From Cribrihabitans marinus (GTDB lineage Bacteria; Pseudomonadota; Alphaproteobacteria; Rhodobacterales; Rhodobacteraceae): a DNA stretch of 64,000 bases. The notes beneath the pieces are model-generated. The model searched no databases and was not told the origin of the DNA. It saw only the letters and a list, made by a program, of their open reading frames with translations. Shown here piece by piece: positions 33,459-42,953 of this stretch; the stretch's first letter is position 1, and the number at the start of each line of letters is the position of its first letter. A program made the position numbers and the translations under genes. The stretch covers positions 62,001-126,000 of the forward strand of contig NZ_FNYD01000009.1 of NCBI RefSeq assembly GCF_900109035.1, in the 5' to 3' direction.

Positions 33459-35543
33459 TCAGCGTCCGATCAACAGGGAATTCGGGTTGCGTTCGATGCT
33501 GCGCGCCAGCTGGCTGACCGCGCGGGCGGCGTCGCGGATCTCGCGCAGGGCGCTCAATGTCTCATCGTTGAACGAGGAGCGCGCGCCATAGGTGGCCAGC
33601 AGCCCCTCGGACTGGGCGATCAGCCGGTCCAGCCGCGCCGAAAGCTCGGGCAGGCTTTTCGAGGCGCGGGCCACCGCGTCGGCGGCGTCGCGGGCCGAGG
33701 CCATCGTGGCATTGGCGTTCTCGACCGCGCCGCCCTCGCGCAGGTCGGCCAGCGCGCCGCGCACCTCGTCCAGCGCCGCGTTGAGCGACGCGGGCAGGGC
33801 GCGGGTGGCGTCGCTGTCGACCACCGCGTCGGCGCTTTCCAGCAATTGCCGGGCGGCCGTGACCAGTTCCTCGGCCTGCAGCGCGTTGGCCTTCTCGGCC
33901 ACGGCGCGCAGTTCCTCGATCAGCTCCGGCACCCCGTCCGAGGCCGTAGCCAGGTTCGCGGCGATCCGGTCGGCCTGTTCCAGGGTCGAGATCAGCCGTT
34001 CGGTCGCGCCCCCCTGGCGGAGATCGGTCACGACGGCGCGCAGCTCGGCGATCGTGTCGCGCAGCTCGCCCGGCAAGGCCTGGGTCGAGGGCGCGTTGAT
34101 CAGCGCGCGCGTGTCCGTGAGAAGGGCCGACACATTGTCGGGCAGTGCGACGGTGCTGTCGCGGCGCAGAAGCGCCTCGGCGCTGGCCATGACCGCGGTG
34201 GCCTGTTCGATCAGATCCTCGATCGGCAGCTCGTTGATCCGCTCCAGGACACCCTGCGCGGTGGCGGTGAAATCGGGAAGGTCCGAAGTCACGCTGGGCA
34301 CCAGCGGCAGCGGCTCGGAATCGCGCTGGAACGTGGCTGGATCAGCATCCGGCAGCTCCACCAGTTCGACCACCAGCGCGCTGCTGAACAGGCTTGTCGT
34401 GGCCAGGCGCGCGCGCAGGCCCTTGGCCACCGCTGCCTCGAGGAAATCGAGCACGTCGTCGCGGTCGGCCCCGCGCGGCAGGCCCAGGCTTTCAGGCAGA
34501 ATGGACAGCCGTGCCAGCGGCCGCAGTTCGGGTCCGAACTCGGTTTCCTCGATATTGGCCTGGATGGCCACCACCTCGCCCACGTTCAGCCCGTTCAGTC
34601 GCACGGTCGCCCCCGGCTCCAGGCCGGTCACCGACTCGCCGAAGGCGGCTCCGACCTCGACCGCGGCCTCGTTGGTGCCCGCGAAAAGGCTGCGGCGGGC
34701 CTCGGCCTCGTCGGCATAGACGGTGAAGACATGGCCCGGCTTGACCGGAGTGCCGCCCTCGTAGACCGAGTCGAACTTCACGCCGCCGGCAACCAGGGCC
34801 GAGATGCTCTCGAACTCGACGCTGAGACCGGCGCTGCTGAACGAGACATCGAAACCGGACGTGTCCCAGAAGCGGGTGGCGGTGTTCAGCCGGCGGTCAT
34901 GCGGCGCCTCGATAAAGGCGTCGACCACCACGGCATCGGAGGAGACCACGAGGCGCGGCTGTTCCAGCCGACCGATCCGGACCCCGTGGAAATAGACCGG
35001 CGCGCCTTCGGACAGAAGGCGGCCGTCCTCGGCCAGAAGGGTGATCCGCTTGCCCGGGCGGCCCGGCTGCACCAGTGGCGGCCCGTCCGAGCCGACGAAC
35101 CGTGTTGCCGGCACGCCGACCTCCTGGTCCCAGGCACCTTCGATATAGACCCCCGACAGCACGGTGCTGAGCCCGGTGATCCCCCGCGCGCTGACCTGCG
35201 GGCTGACGATCCAGAACGTCGCCTCCTGGTCCAGGAAGGGGGCCACGTTCTTGTCGACGCGGGCCTGCACCACGACCTTGCTGAGATCCGGGGAAAAGGT
35301 CACGTCCTCGACCTGACCGATGCTGACGTCGCGGTAGCGCAGCGTCGTTTCCTTGGGCGTGACGCCCTGGGCGGAGTTGAACGTGATCTCGATCAGGACC
35401 CCGCGGTCGGCATAGGTCTGCCAGGCCAGGCCGAGCGACACCATGAGCGCCAGCACCGGAACCACCCACACGAAGGAGAGGTTGCGCCAGAAAGCGCGTC
35501 GCGGCGGCGCGATGTCCAGGTCTGCCGGTGTCGGGTCGGTCAC
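33459..35543 (-). CDS. pqiB: PqiB-like MCE protein, periplasm-spanning lipid tunnel
   Basis: 694 residues, longer than E. coli PqiB (546). One N-terminal helix (FVWVVPVLALMVSLGLAW, 24-41) is followed by MCE domains beginning ITFNSAQGVTPKETTLRYR, LLAEDGRLLSEGAPVYFHG and a third near GATVRLNGLNVGEVVAIQ. The last 280 residues are helical and repeat: TQALPGELRDTIAELRAVV (about 487) and TRALPASLNAALDEVRGAL (about 580) begin copies of one unit 93 residues apart. The duplication should lengthen the coiled needle that crosses the periplasm. It overlaps pqiA2 by ATGA. Confidence 0.9.
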   Translation of the reverse strand: MTDPTPADLDIAPPRRAFWRNLSFVWVVPVLALMVSLGLAWQTYADRGVLIEITFNSAQGVTPKETTLRYRDVSIGQVEDVTFSPDLSKVVVQARVDKNVAPFLDQEATFWIVSPQVSARGITGLSTVLSGVYIEGAWDQEVGVPATRFVGSDGPPLVQPGRPGKRITLLAEDGRLLSEGAPVYFHGVRIGRLEQPRLVVSSDAVVVDAFIEAPHDRRLNTATRFWDTSGFDVSFSSAGLSVEFESISALVAGGVKFDSVYEGGTPVKPGHVFTVYADEAEARRSLFAGTNEAAVEVGAAFGESVTGLEPGATVRLNGLNVGEVVAIQANIEETEFGPELRPLARLSILPESLGLPRGADRDDVLDFLEAAVAKGLRARLATTSLFSSALVVELVELPDADPATFQRDSEPLPLVPSVTSDLPDFTATAQGVLERINELPIEDLIEQATAVMASAEALLRRDSTVALPDNVSALLTDTRALINAPSTQALPGELRDTIAELRAVVTDLRQGGATERLISTLEQADRIAANLATASDGVPELIEELRAVAEKANALQAEELVTAARQLLESADAVVDSDATRALPASLNAALDEVRGALADLREGGAVENANATMASARDAADAVARASKSLPELSARLDRLIAQSEGLLATYGARSSFNDETLSALREIRDAARAVSQLARSIERNPNSLLIGR

Positions 35544-36175
35544 GTATCGTCAGCCTCGTAGGCGTCCCAGAGGGACTTGGGATCGAAACTCTGGGCGGAT
35601 ATCATCGTGAATGCAACCGACAGCGCGAAACAGACCGCTGCAATCCCGGGGTTGATGGTCGCCACGAAATCCAGTTGCACCAGCGCCGCGAGGATCGCTA
35701 CCACGAAGACGTCGATCATCGACCACCGGCCGATGAACTCGACGACCTCGTAGAGATGCTGGCGCTCGAGCCCCCGTGCGGTGCCCGGATGGTCGATCGT
35801 CAGGGCCAGGTATCCGATGGCGATGAACTTGCCGATGGGGATCATCACGCTGGCGAAGATCACGACCCCGGCGACGAAATAGGATCCGTGCTGGAACAGC
35901 TCGATCGCACCGCCGATGATCGTGTTCTCCAGCGTGTTGCCGAAGGTCGAGGTCAGCAGCATCGGGTAGATATTGGCCGGGATATAGGCCAGCAGCCCGG
36001 CCAGCCACCAGGCCCAGACCCGTTGCAGGCTGGTCGCATCGCGGCTGGCCAGCGCCGAGCCGCAGCGCCGGCAGCCCGCGGTGCCGGCGGCATGCACCGC
36101 GCCGCACCGCCGGCAGCCCAGAAGGCCGGCGCGGCGCGCGGTCAGGAGGGTCTGCGTTCTTCGAGCGTTTTCCAT
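35540..36175 (-). CDS. pqiA2: PqiA-like membrane protein, second half
   Basis: 211 residues containing one PqiA domain. A zinc-ribbon (CRRCGAVHAAGTAGCRRCGS, about 20-39) is followed by four hydrophobic helices including WAWWLAGLLAYIPANIYPML and VVGIIFASVMIPIGK-like segments. In E. coli PqiA both domains are on one roughly 417-residue chain; here they are two genes, this one corresponding to the C-terminal half. It starts at MENARRTQT, 34 bases inside the end of the first-half gene, in another frame. It presumably forms the inner-membrane base for PqiB. Confidence 0.87.
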   Translation of the reverse strand: MENARRTQTLLTARRAGLLGCRRCGAVHAAGTAGCRRCGSALASRDATSLQRVWAWWLAGLLAYIPANIYPMLLTSTFGNTLENTIIGGAIELFQHGSYFVAGVVIFASVMIPIGKFIAIGYLALTIDHPGTARGLERQHLYEVVEFIGRWSMIDVFVVAILAALVQLDFVATINPGIAAVCFALSVAFTMISAQSFDPKSLWDAYEADDT

Positions 36176-36852
36176 ATCGTGAACTTGCACATGATGTTGT
36201 CCTTCAACACCGTTACCAAAACCAGCGCGACAAAGGCCCAGAAGGCGGGGCCCAGGGTCACGTGGGCCAGCCCGGCCACCTTGACCAGCGCCACGGCCAC
36301 CCCGACGACGAAGATCTCGGCCATTGCCCAGGGCTGCGAATCCTCGGCCCAGCGCATCGCGGCGGCGGCGTGGCGGGGCGGCGGATAGCCGAATACCATC
36401 GGCGTCAGCGCATAGGCGATGGCCCCGAACCGCACCAGCGGCAACACCACGATCAGCGCCGCCACCGCAACCGACAGCGGCAGCATGATGCCGCGCGAGA
36501 ACGCCATGATCGCGTCGAAGACCGAACTGCGGCTGTGCAGCCCGCTGGCGTCGATTTCCAGGAACGGAAAGAAGACGGCGGCCACCATCAGAATGGCCGC
36601 CGTCGCCGCCAGCATGACGATCCGCGTCATCGCGTTCAGATGCGGGGCGAACAGGACCGTGTGGCAGCGGTGGCACCGTGCCTGCGCGCCCGGCGGCACG
36701 TCCGCCTCGCGGTGCAGCGCGTCGCAGACCGGGCAGGCGACAAGCCCCTCGGGCTGCAGGGCGGCGCCTTCGGGCAGGCCGCGGGATGGGCGGTCTTGCG
36801 GCAACGGTCGATCCTCGTGACTGGCGCGCGCGCGTCTCGCGCCGCCGTCCAT
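36142..36852 (-). CDS. pqiA1: PqiA-like membrane protein, first half
   Basis: 236 residues with the N-terminal-type PqiA domain. Zinc-ribbon CPVCDALH...CHRCHTVLF spans about 46-75. Helices are IVMLAATAAILMVAAVFFPF and LPLSVAVAALIVVLPLVRFG, with AEIFVVGVAVALVKVAGLA after them. The start is ATG at 36852 (MDGGARRARA). A longer frame begins upstream but would run into the neighbouring ATPase gene. First gene of the pqiA1-pqiA2-pqiB-pqiC operon, which moves phospholipids between membranes. Confidence 0.86.
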   Translation of the reverse strand: MDGGARRARASHEDRPLPQDRPSRGLPEGAALQPEGLVACPVCDALHREADVPPGAQARCHRCHTVLFAPHLNAMTRIVMLAATAAILMVAAVFFPFLEIDASGLHSRSSVFDAIMAFSRGIMLPLSVAVAALIVVLPLVRFGAIAYALTPMVFGYPPPRHAAAAMRWAEDSQPWAMAEIFVVGVAVALVKVAGLAHVTLGPAFWAFVALVLVTVLKDNIMCKFTIWKTLEERRPS

Positions 36853-36886
36853 ATCTAGGGGATCACCGCCGGCATGTAAAAGGGCC

Positions 36887-37882
36887 TCAGGCGCTGCGGC
36901 GGCCCTCGCCATCGAAATAATAGGCATTTGCCGCGTCATAGCCCAGCCGCAGCTCGTCACCCACAGAGACCGGGTGCTGCCCGAACAGGCGCACGGTGAT
37001 CGGTGTGGCCGGGGTGCGCACGATCACGTTGGTGTCGCCGCCCAGGCGCTCGACATGGGTGACATCGCCGCGCAGCGCGCCGTCCTCGGCGACATAGAGC
37101 GCCTCGGGGCGCAGGCCCAGGGTGCGCGTGTCGCCGGGCTGGACCAGTTCGGCGGGCAGGAAATTCATCGACGGCGCGCCCAAGAAGCCCGCGACGAACT
37201 GGTTGGCGGGATTGTTGTAGAGATCCATCGGGCTGCCCACCTGTTCGACGCGGCCGTCGCGGAGCACGACGATCTTGTCGGCCAGCGTCATCGCCTCGGT
37301 CTGGTCATGGGTGACATAGATCATCGACGCGTCGAGCGCCCGGTGCAGGTTGGCGATCTCGATCCGCGTATTCATGCGCAGCGCCGCGTCGAGGTTGCTG
37401 AGCGGTTCGTCGAACAGGAACAGCTTGGGCTGGCGCACGATGGCGCGGCCGATGGCGACCCGCTGGCGTTGCCCGCCGCTGAGTTCCGAGGGGTAGCGGT
37501 CGAGATAGTCGCCCAGGCCCAGCATCCGGCTGGCCTCGGCGATGCGGGCCTCGATCTCGGCCTTAGGCTGGCGTTCCTGCTTGAGCGCCAGCGCCATGTT
37601 GCCGCGCACGTTCAGATGCGGGTAGAGCGCATAGCTCTGGAATACCATTGCGATGCCGCGCCGGGCGGGCGGGGTCAGGTTGACCAGATCGCCGCCGATG
37701 CGGATCTCGCCGGAACTGGCGTCCTCAAGTCCGGCGATGACGCGCAGCAGTGTGGACTTGCCGCAGCCCGAGGGGCCGACGAAGACCACGAATTCACCAT
37801 CCTCGACCTCGAGATCGATATCCTTGAGCACATGCACGTTGCCGAAGGACTTGTTCACGGATTTCAACGACAGGGCGGTCAT
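36887..37882 (-). CDS. Sugar ABC transporter ATP-binding protein (UgpC/MsmK type)
   Basis: 331 residues. Walker A is GPSGCGKSTLLR, Q-loop MVFQSYALYPHLNV, signature [17 protein letters not shown], Walker B LFLFDEPLSNLD and His-switch VTHDQTEAMTLADKIVV. A C-terminal TOBE/OB regulatory region starts at about 240 (SMNFLPAELVQPGDTRTLGLRPE). It energises the permeases encoded upstream in the same operon. Its start overlaps the oxidoreductase stop (ATGA). Confidence 0.92.
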   Translation of the reverse strand: MTALSLKSVNKSFGNVHVLKDIDLEVEDGEFVVFVGPSGCGKSTLLRVIAGLEDASSGEIRIGGDLVNLTPPARRGIAMVFQSYALYPHLNVRGNMALALKQERQPKAEIEARIAEASRMLGLGDYLDRYPSELSGGQRQRVAIGRAIVRQPKLFLFDEPLSNLDAALRMNTRIEIANLHRALDASMIYVTHDQTEAMTLADKIVVLRDGRVEQVGSPMDLYNNPANQFVAGFLGAPSMNFLPAELVQPGDTRTLGLRPEALYVAEDGALRGDVTHVERLGGDTNVIVRTPATPITVRLFGQHPVSVGDELRLGYDAANAYYFDGEGRRSA

Positions 37883-38913
37883 GACTGGCTCCTCGGAAAG
37901 GTGACGGGCGCGCCGGTGCGGATGCTGTGGTCGGCGGCCAGGCAGATGCGCAGCGATTGCACCGCGTCCTGCACGTGGCGGGTCAGGTCGATATCCTCGG
38001 CAATGGCGCGCAGCATATAGGCCTGCTCGGCATCGCAGAGCTGCTGGTGGCCGGGTTCGTCTTGCATGTCGATCCGGCGGTCGCCCGCGGGCGTGTGGAC
38101 CAGGATGCCGCCCACGCGGGTATGGCCGTCAACGTCGCTTGACGCGCCCTTGTTGCCGTCCGTGATCGACACCGATCCGTTGGGGCTGACGATATCCTTA
38201 ACGAAAAACGCGGTCTCCGACATCATCGGGCCCCAGCCGGCCTCGTACCAGCCGACCGAACCATCGGTAAAGACCACCTGGAACTGGCCGTAGTTGTACA
38301 TTTCCGGCGCGATCTCGTCGGAAAGGCGCAGGCCCATGCCATGTACGCGCACAGGCTCGGCATCGGTGATCTGGCACATCACGTCCACGTAATGCACGCC
38401 GCAATCGACGATCGGGCTGGTGGTCTGCATCAGCGCCTTGTGGGTCTCCCATTCGGCGCCCGAGCTTTGCTGGTTGAGGTTCAGCCGGAACACGTAAGGC
38501 CCGCCCAGCGTGCGTGCCTCGTCGATCAGGCGCATCCATGACGGGTGGTGGCGCAGGATATAGCCCACCACCAGCTTGCGTCCGGTCTCGCGGGCCATCG
38601 CGGCCACGCGCTCGGCATCCTCGACGGTGGTGGCCAGCGGCTTCTCGACGAAGACATGCGCGCCTGCCTCCATCGCCGCGCAGGCGAAATCGGCATGGCT
38701 GTCGGAATAGGTGGCGATCACCGCCAGATCCGGCCGGGTCTCGGCCAGCGCGGCATGGAAGTCGGTGAAGACCGGATAGCCGGCCAGGTCCGGGTGATCG
38801 ACCCGGCCCGAGCGGTTGACCAACCCGACGATCTGCGCATCCGGGTGGTGGTGATGGGCCAGCGCGTGGCTCAGCCCCATATTGCCGAGGCCGGCGATCA
38901 GGACACGGGTCAT
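37879..38913 (-). CDS. Gfo/Idh/MocA-family sugar oxidoreductase
   Basis: 344 residues. The Rossmann domain opens VLIAGLGNMGLSHALAHHHH. The family signature VFVEKPLATTVEDAERV (about 93-109) contains the EKP lysine, and GYILRHHPSWMRLIDEA plus IVDCGVHYVDVMCQI complete the catalytic half. NAD(P)-dependent members oxidise sugar or inositol hydroxyls. Its place between a permease and the ATPase gene of an amino-sugar importer suggests that it edits the imported sugar before phosphorylation, but the substrate is unknown. ATGA overlaps flank it on both sides. Confidence 0.85.
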   Translation of the reverse strand: MTRVLIAGLGNMGLSHALAHHHHPDAQIVGLVNRSGRVDHPDLAGYPVFTDFHAALAETRPDLAVIATYSDSHADFACAAMEAGAHVFVEKPLATTVEDAERVAAMARETGRKLVVGYILRHHPSWMRLIDEARTLGGPYVFRLNLNQQSSGAEWETHKALMQTTSPIVDCGVHYVDVMCQITDAEPVRVHGMGLRLSDEIAPEMYNYGQFQVVFTDGSVGWYEAGWGPMMSETAFFVKDIVSPNGSVSITDGNKGASSDVDGHTRVGGILVHTPAGDRRIDMQDEPGHQQLCDAEQAYMLRAIAEDIDLTRHVQDAVQSLRICLAADHSIRTGAPVTFPRSQS

Positions 38914-39749
38914 TTCACAGCTCCCGAGGTGATGCCGCGGATCAGTTGCCGCGAGAAGATGACGTAGAGAACCAGCACCGGCAGGATCGCCATGCTGAGC
39001 GCGGACAGGACCGCATTCCAGTCGGTGACGAACTGGCCGATGAAGACCTGGCTGCCCAGGGTCAGGGTCTTGACCTCTTCCGCCGGCGCCAGGATCAGCG
39101 GGAACCACAGGTCGTTCCAGATCGGGATCATGTTGAAAACCGCCACGGTTGCCATTGCCGGCCGCACCAGCGGCAGCACCAGGCGGAAGAAGATCGTGTA
39201 TTCGCTGAGCCCGTCGATGCGGCCGGCGTTCTTCAGATCGTCGCTCACCTGCCGCATGAACTCGCTGAGGATGAAGACGGCCAGCGGCAATCCTTGCGCG
39301 GTGTAGACCAGGATCAACGCCCAGAGCGTATTGACCAGCCCCGTGGCCACCATCATCTCGAGGATTGCGACCGTGCCGATGCGGATCGGGATCATGATCC
39401 CGAGCGCCAGGTAAAGCCCCATGACCATGTTGCCGCGAAAGCGGTACTCGGCCAGCGCAAAGGCCGCCATGGCGCCGAACAGCAGCACGAAGAACAGCGA
39501 GCCGACGGTGACGATCAGCGAATTCTGGAAGTAGAGAAAGAAATCCCCCTGTTTCATCACTGTCTGGTAGCCGATCATCGAAAAGCTCTCGGCATCGGGC
39601 AGGGCCAGCGGCTCGCGGAAGATCGCCTTGCGGGTCTTGAAGCTGTTGATCAGGATCACGAAGACCGGAAACAGCGCGATCAGCGTGTAGAGGATCAGCG
39701 CGCCATGCATGGCGAACTTGTTCAGCGGATTTGCGCGGGCTTGGTTCAT
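38910..39749 (-). CDS. Sugar ABC transporter permease, MalG type
   Basis: 279-residue inner-membrane permease with six helices, beginning MNQARANPLNKFAMHGALIL. The EAA loop is DLKNAGRIDGLSEYTIFFRL and the C-terminal membrane end is VLYVIFSRQLIRGITSGAVK. It pairs with the MalF-type permease ten bases upstream and overlaps the oxidoreductase gene by ATGA. Confidence 0.92.
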   Translation of the reverse strand: MNQARANPLNKFAMHGALILYTLIALFPVFVILINSFKTRKAIFREPLALPDAESFSMIGYQTVMKQGDFFLYFQNSLIVTVGSLFFVLLFGAMAAFALAEYRFRGNMVMGLYLALGIMIPIRIGTVAILEMMVATGLVNTLWALILVYTAQGLPLAVFILSEFMRQVSDDLKNAGRIDGLSEYTIFFRLVLPLVRPAMATVAVFNMIPIWNDLWFPLILAPAEEVKTLTLGSQVFIGQFVTDWNAVLSALSMAILPVLVLYVIFSRQLIRGITSGAVK

Positions 39750-39759
39750 CGCTCGGACC

Positions 39760-40674
39760 TCACAGCTGATAGCGGCGCATCCGGGTCTGGATGCCGAAGA
39801 GGTAGATGCACACACCCACCAGGATGATCGCGAACATGGCCCCCGCGATGGCCGAACCCATATGCGGATCGCCCAGCTGCAGCTGGAAGCCGAAGAAGGT
39901 GCGGTACATGAAGGTGCCCAGGATATCGGTCGAGAAATCCGGCCCCGCCAGTGCGCCCTGTGCCGCATAGATCAGGTCGAAGGCGTTGAAATTGCCCACG
40001 AAGGTGAGGATCGAGATGATCCCGATCGAGGGCAGGATCAGCGGCAGCTTGATCTTCCAGAAGGCAGAGATGCCGGTGACGCCGTCGATCTCGCCGGCCT
40101 CCAGGATCTCTTCGGGGATCGACAGGAGCGCGGCATAGATCAGCATCATCGGGATGCCGACGAACTGCCAGACCGAGATCAGCGCCAGCGTGGTCAGCGC
40201 GTATTCCTCCTTGCCCAGCCAGGGCGCGAACAGCGACTTCAGCCCCACCGCGTCCAGCATCGATGGCGCGATGCCCCAGATCGGTGACAGGATCAGCTTC
40301 CAGGCGAAGCCCACGATCACGAAGCTGAGGATCGTGGGGATGAAGATGGCCGAGCGATAGAGCGCGGCGAAGCGCAGGCGCGGGTGGCTGAGGATGGCGG
40401 CCAGCGCAACGCCGATGGGGTTCTGCACCAGCATATGCACGATGAAGAACCAGAAATTGTTGCCCAAGGCGTTCCAGAAGGCGGGTGCCCAATTGGGATC
40501 GCCGAACAGCGTCTGGAAGTTCTGCAGGCCGACAAAGACGCGTTCCTGGTCGACCTTGCTGTAGAGCGCCAGGCGCAACGTGTTGAACAGCGGAAAGATC
40601 ATCACTGCCGTGTAGACCAGTACCGCCGGGGCGAGGAACACGACAAGATGCCAGCGGAAGCGGGGCTTTTGCAT
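39760..40674 (-). CDS. Sugar ABC transporter permease, MalF type
   Basis: 304 residues with six helices, starting MQKPRFRWHLVVFLAPAVLV. It has the EAA loop EEILEAGEIDGVTGISAFWK with the usual KLPLILPSIGIISILTFVGN after it. It forms the channel with the MalG-type partner. It is 70 bp downstream of the binding-protein gene. Confidence 0.92.
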   Translation of the reverse strand: MQKPRFRWHLVVFLAPAVLVYTAVMIFPLFNTLRLALYSKVDQERVFVGLQNFQTLFGDPNWAPAFWNALGNNFWFFIVHMLVQNPIGVALAAILSHPRLRFAALYRSAIFIPTILSFVIVGFAWKLILSPIWGIAPSMLDAVGLKSLFAPWLGKEEYALTTLALISVWQFVGIPMMLIYAALLSIPEEILEAGEIDGVTGISAFWKIKLPLILPSIGIISILTFVGNFNAFDLIYAAQGALAGPDFSTDILGTFMYRTFFGFQLQLGDPHMGSAIAGAMFAIILVGVCIYLFGIQTRMRRYQL

Positions 40675-40744
40675 GGGACTCTCCGATCATGTCCCGGGCG
40701 GGCGGATGACCCGCCCGGGAAGGTTGCAGCCGTGAGTGGCGGGT

Positions 40745-41998
40745 TTACTGCTGCGGTGCGTACCAGCTGGCCAGGCCGTCCTGCAGCTTCTGGCCCAGCT
40801 CTTCGGGCGTCGCGGTGCCCTTGATCGCTGCCGCCGACGCACCCCAGGTCTCGTTCTCCAGATTCGGCGTTCCGCGCGACAGGATCTGGTAGGTCGAGCG
40901 GATGGTCGACTCGCATTCCTCGCGCCAGCTGACGAACTCGTTGGCCAGCGGGTCCTGGATTTCGACCGGCGTGCTGGACAGCGGGAAGAAGCCGGGCAGC
41001 GCGTTGCCGAAGATCTCGGCGAATTCCGGGCTGGCGACCCAGGCAAGGAAGGTGCGCGCGGCCTCGGGATGTTCCGTCGCGGCGTTCATGCCGATGCCGA
41101 TATCGGTGTGATCCGAGATGTAGCAGGTGTCGCCCGCGGCCTTCACCGGCGGCTTGAACGCGCCCATCTCGAAATCGGCCTGCGCGTTGAAGCCCGAGAC
41201 CTCCCAGCTGCCGGCGGGATAGATCGCGGCCCGGCCCAGGGTGAACAGGTTCTGGCTGTCGGGATAGGTCTGCGCCTCGAAACCGTCGCCCAGATAGGGC
41301 GCCCATTTCGCCAGTGTGGCATAGGGCTCGACCCATTGCGGATCGGTCAGCTTCTGCTCGCCCGCGATCAGCGCCTGGCGGCCTTCCTCGCCGTTCCAGT
41401 AATTGGGGCCGATGTTGTTGTAGCCCATGGTGGCGGCTTCCCACTGGTCGTTGGTGCCCATCGCCATCGGGGTATAGCTGCCGTCTTCCTTGATCTTGTC
41501 GAGCACGGCAAAGAACTCGTCCTCGGTCTGCGGCTCTTCCAGGCCGAGTTCCGCAAAGGCGTCCTTGTTGTAGATGAAGCCGTGGATGACGCTGGCCATC
41601 GGCACGCAGAAGGTGGCCTGCCCGTCGTCGGTCTGCCAGGCGGATTTTGCCACGTCCGAGAAGTTCGACATGGCGTCGAGGTCCGAGAGATCGGTCAGGT
41701 GGCCGGCCTCATACAGGGCAAGCGAGGCGTCGAAGGGGCGGCAGGTGATCAGGTCGCCCGCGGAACCGGCATCGAGCTTGGAATTCAGCACCGCGTTGTA
41801 TTCGGCCGGGGCCGAGGGGGTGAAGTTCAGCTTGATATCCGGATGTTCCGCCTCAAAGGCAGGGATGATCTTGTCCTGCCACAGGGCCAGGTCGTCGTTG
41901 CGCCAGCTTTCGATGGTCAGCGTGACGTCCTGTGCGGCGGCGCCGCTGGCCGTCAGGGCCGTGGTCGCCAGCGCGATCAGCATGAAGTTGCGTTTCAT
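40745..41998 (-). CDS. Sugar-binding periplasmic protein (family 1 solute-binding)
   Basis: 417 residues. Signal peptide FMLIALATTALTASGAAAQ, then the fold begins VTLTIESWRNDDLALWQDKI with FTPSAPAEYNAVLNSKLDAG, FCVPMASVIHGFIYNKDAF and YPAGSWEVSGFNAQ. GGGAGG precedes the ATG. Family 1 proteins bind mono- or oligosaccharides. Context (murQ, nagA, nagB-type, kinase) points to GlcNAc, MurNAc or chitobiose. Confidence 0.88.
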   Translation of the reverse strand: MKRNFMLIALATTALTASGAAAQDVTLTIESWRNDDLALWQDKIIPAFEAEHPDIKLNFTPSAPAEYNAVLNSKLDAGSAGDLITCRPFDASLALYEAGHLTDLSDLDAMSNFSDVAKSAWQTDDGQATFCVPMASVIHGFIYNKDAFAELGLEEPQTEDEFFAVLDKIKEDGSYTPMAMGTNDQWEAATMGYNNIGPNYWNGEEGRQALIAGEQKLTDPQWVEPYATLAKWAPYLGDGFEAQTYPDSQNLFTLGRAAIYPAGSWEVSGFNAQADFEMGAFKPPVKAAGDTCYISDHTDIGIGMNAATEHPEAARTFLAWVASPEFAEIFGNALPGFFPLSSTPVEIQDPLANEFVSWREECESTIRSTYQILSRGTPNLENETWGASAAAIKGTATPEELGQKLQDGLASWYAPQQ

Positions 41999-42031
41999 TT
42001 TGGTCCTCCCGTTTGGTTTATTCATCTGTCG

Positions 42032-42928
42032 TCAGGTTCGTGTCGCAAGCATGTGCAGCGCCGGCCGCAGCCGGCCGCCATTTTCGGACAGCAGGGCACG
42101 GGCGGCTTCCTCCGAAGCCGCGCCGGCCGCGATCAGCACGGCGGGCTTGACCTCGCCGCCGGTGGTTTCCAGCGCGGCGGCGGCGGCCGCGTCGTCGGCG
42201 CCGGTCACGGCGCGGACAATCCCGGCGGCGCGGGCGCGCAGCTTGGCGTTGTCGGCACGCAGGTTCACCATCATCCCGTCATGGATGTGGCCAAGCTCCA
42301 GCGCCATCAGGGTCGAGAGCATGTTCAACGCGATCTTCTGCGCGGTTCCGGCGCCCATGCGGGTCGAGCCGGGGATCACCTCTGGCGGGGTCGCCAGAAG
42401 GATCGGGTGGTCGCTGCAGCGCAGGAGCGCAGAGTCGGCGTTGTTGGCGATGCCGATCAGTGTCGCACCGCATGCGCGGGTCCGTTCGGCGGCTGCAAGC
42501 GTGAATGGCGTCGTGCCGCTTGCAGAGACCGCGATCACCGTGTCGGCCGCTGTCAGGTCCGCCATCTGCGCGGGCAGGACGCCGCTGGCGTCCTCGGTGT
42601 CGCCCGGCATCTCGGCCGAACGGGGCAGCCCGCCGGCCATGAGGATCCGGATCCGGTTGGCGTGGATGCCGAACGTGCCGCCAAGTTCCATCGCGTCAGC
42701 GGCGGCCATCAGGCCCGATGAGCCGGCGGCGGCATACCACAGGCGCCCTCCGTCGCGCAGCGTCCGCGCCATGGCCTGGGCGCCGGCGCAGATCGCCGCG
42801 CCCGCCTCCATCGGGGCCAGCGCGGCCGCCGCCTGGGCCTGCGCAAGGGACTGCGCCGCGTCGCGCAGGGGGCGCGTGTCCAGGCCCTTGGCGTCGTGAT
42901 GTGGCATTTCGGTATTCGGCAGCGGCAC
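42032..42928 (-). CDS. murQ: N-acetylmuramic acid 6-phosphate etherase
   Basis: SIS-domain lyase that removes the lactyl ether from MurNAc-6-phosphate to give GlcNAc-6-phosphate. The 298-residue product shows LRDGGRLWYAAAGSSGLMAAADA (the sugar-phosphate site), AVSASGTTPFTLAA, GIANNADSALL and the MurQ signature EVIPGSTRMGAGTAQKIALN. It is shorter and more diverged than E. coli MurQ at the N-terminus, where the usual TE-SRNP block reads less clearly (GLDTRPLRDAAQ). It heads the transporter operon, so MurNAc use and uptake are co-expressed. Confidence 0.88.
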   Translation of the reverse strand: MPLPNTEMPHHDAKGLDTRPLRDAAQSLAQAQAAAALAPMEAGAAICAGAQAMARTLRDGGRLWYAAAGSSGLMAAADAMELGGTFGIHANRIRILMAGGLPRSAEMPGDTEDASGVLPAQMADLTAADTVIAVSASGTTPFTLAAAERTRACGATLIGIANNADSALLRCSDHPILLATPPEVIPGSTRMGAGTAQKIALNMLSTLMALELGHIHDGMMVNLRADNAKLRARAAGIVRAVTGADDAAAAAALETTGGEVKPAVLIAAGAASEEAARALLSENGGRLRPALHMLATRT

Positions 42929-42953
42929 GTGATTCTCCCCGGGTGCTGACTAG

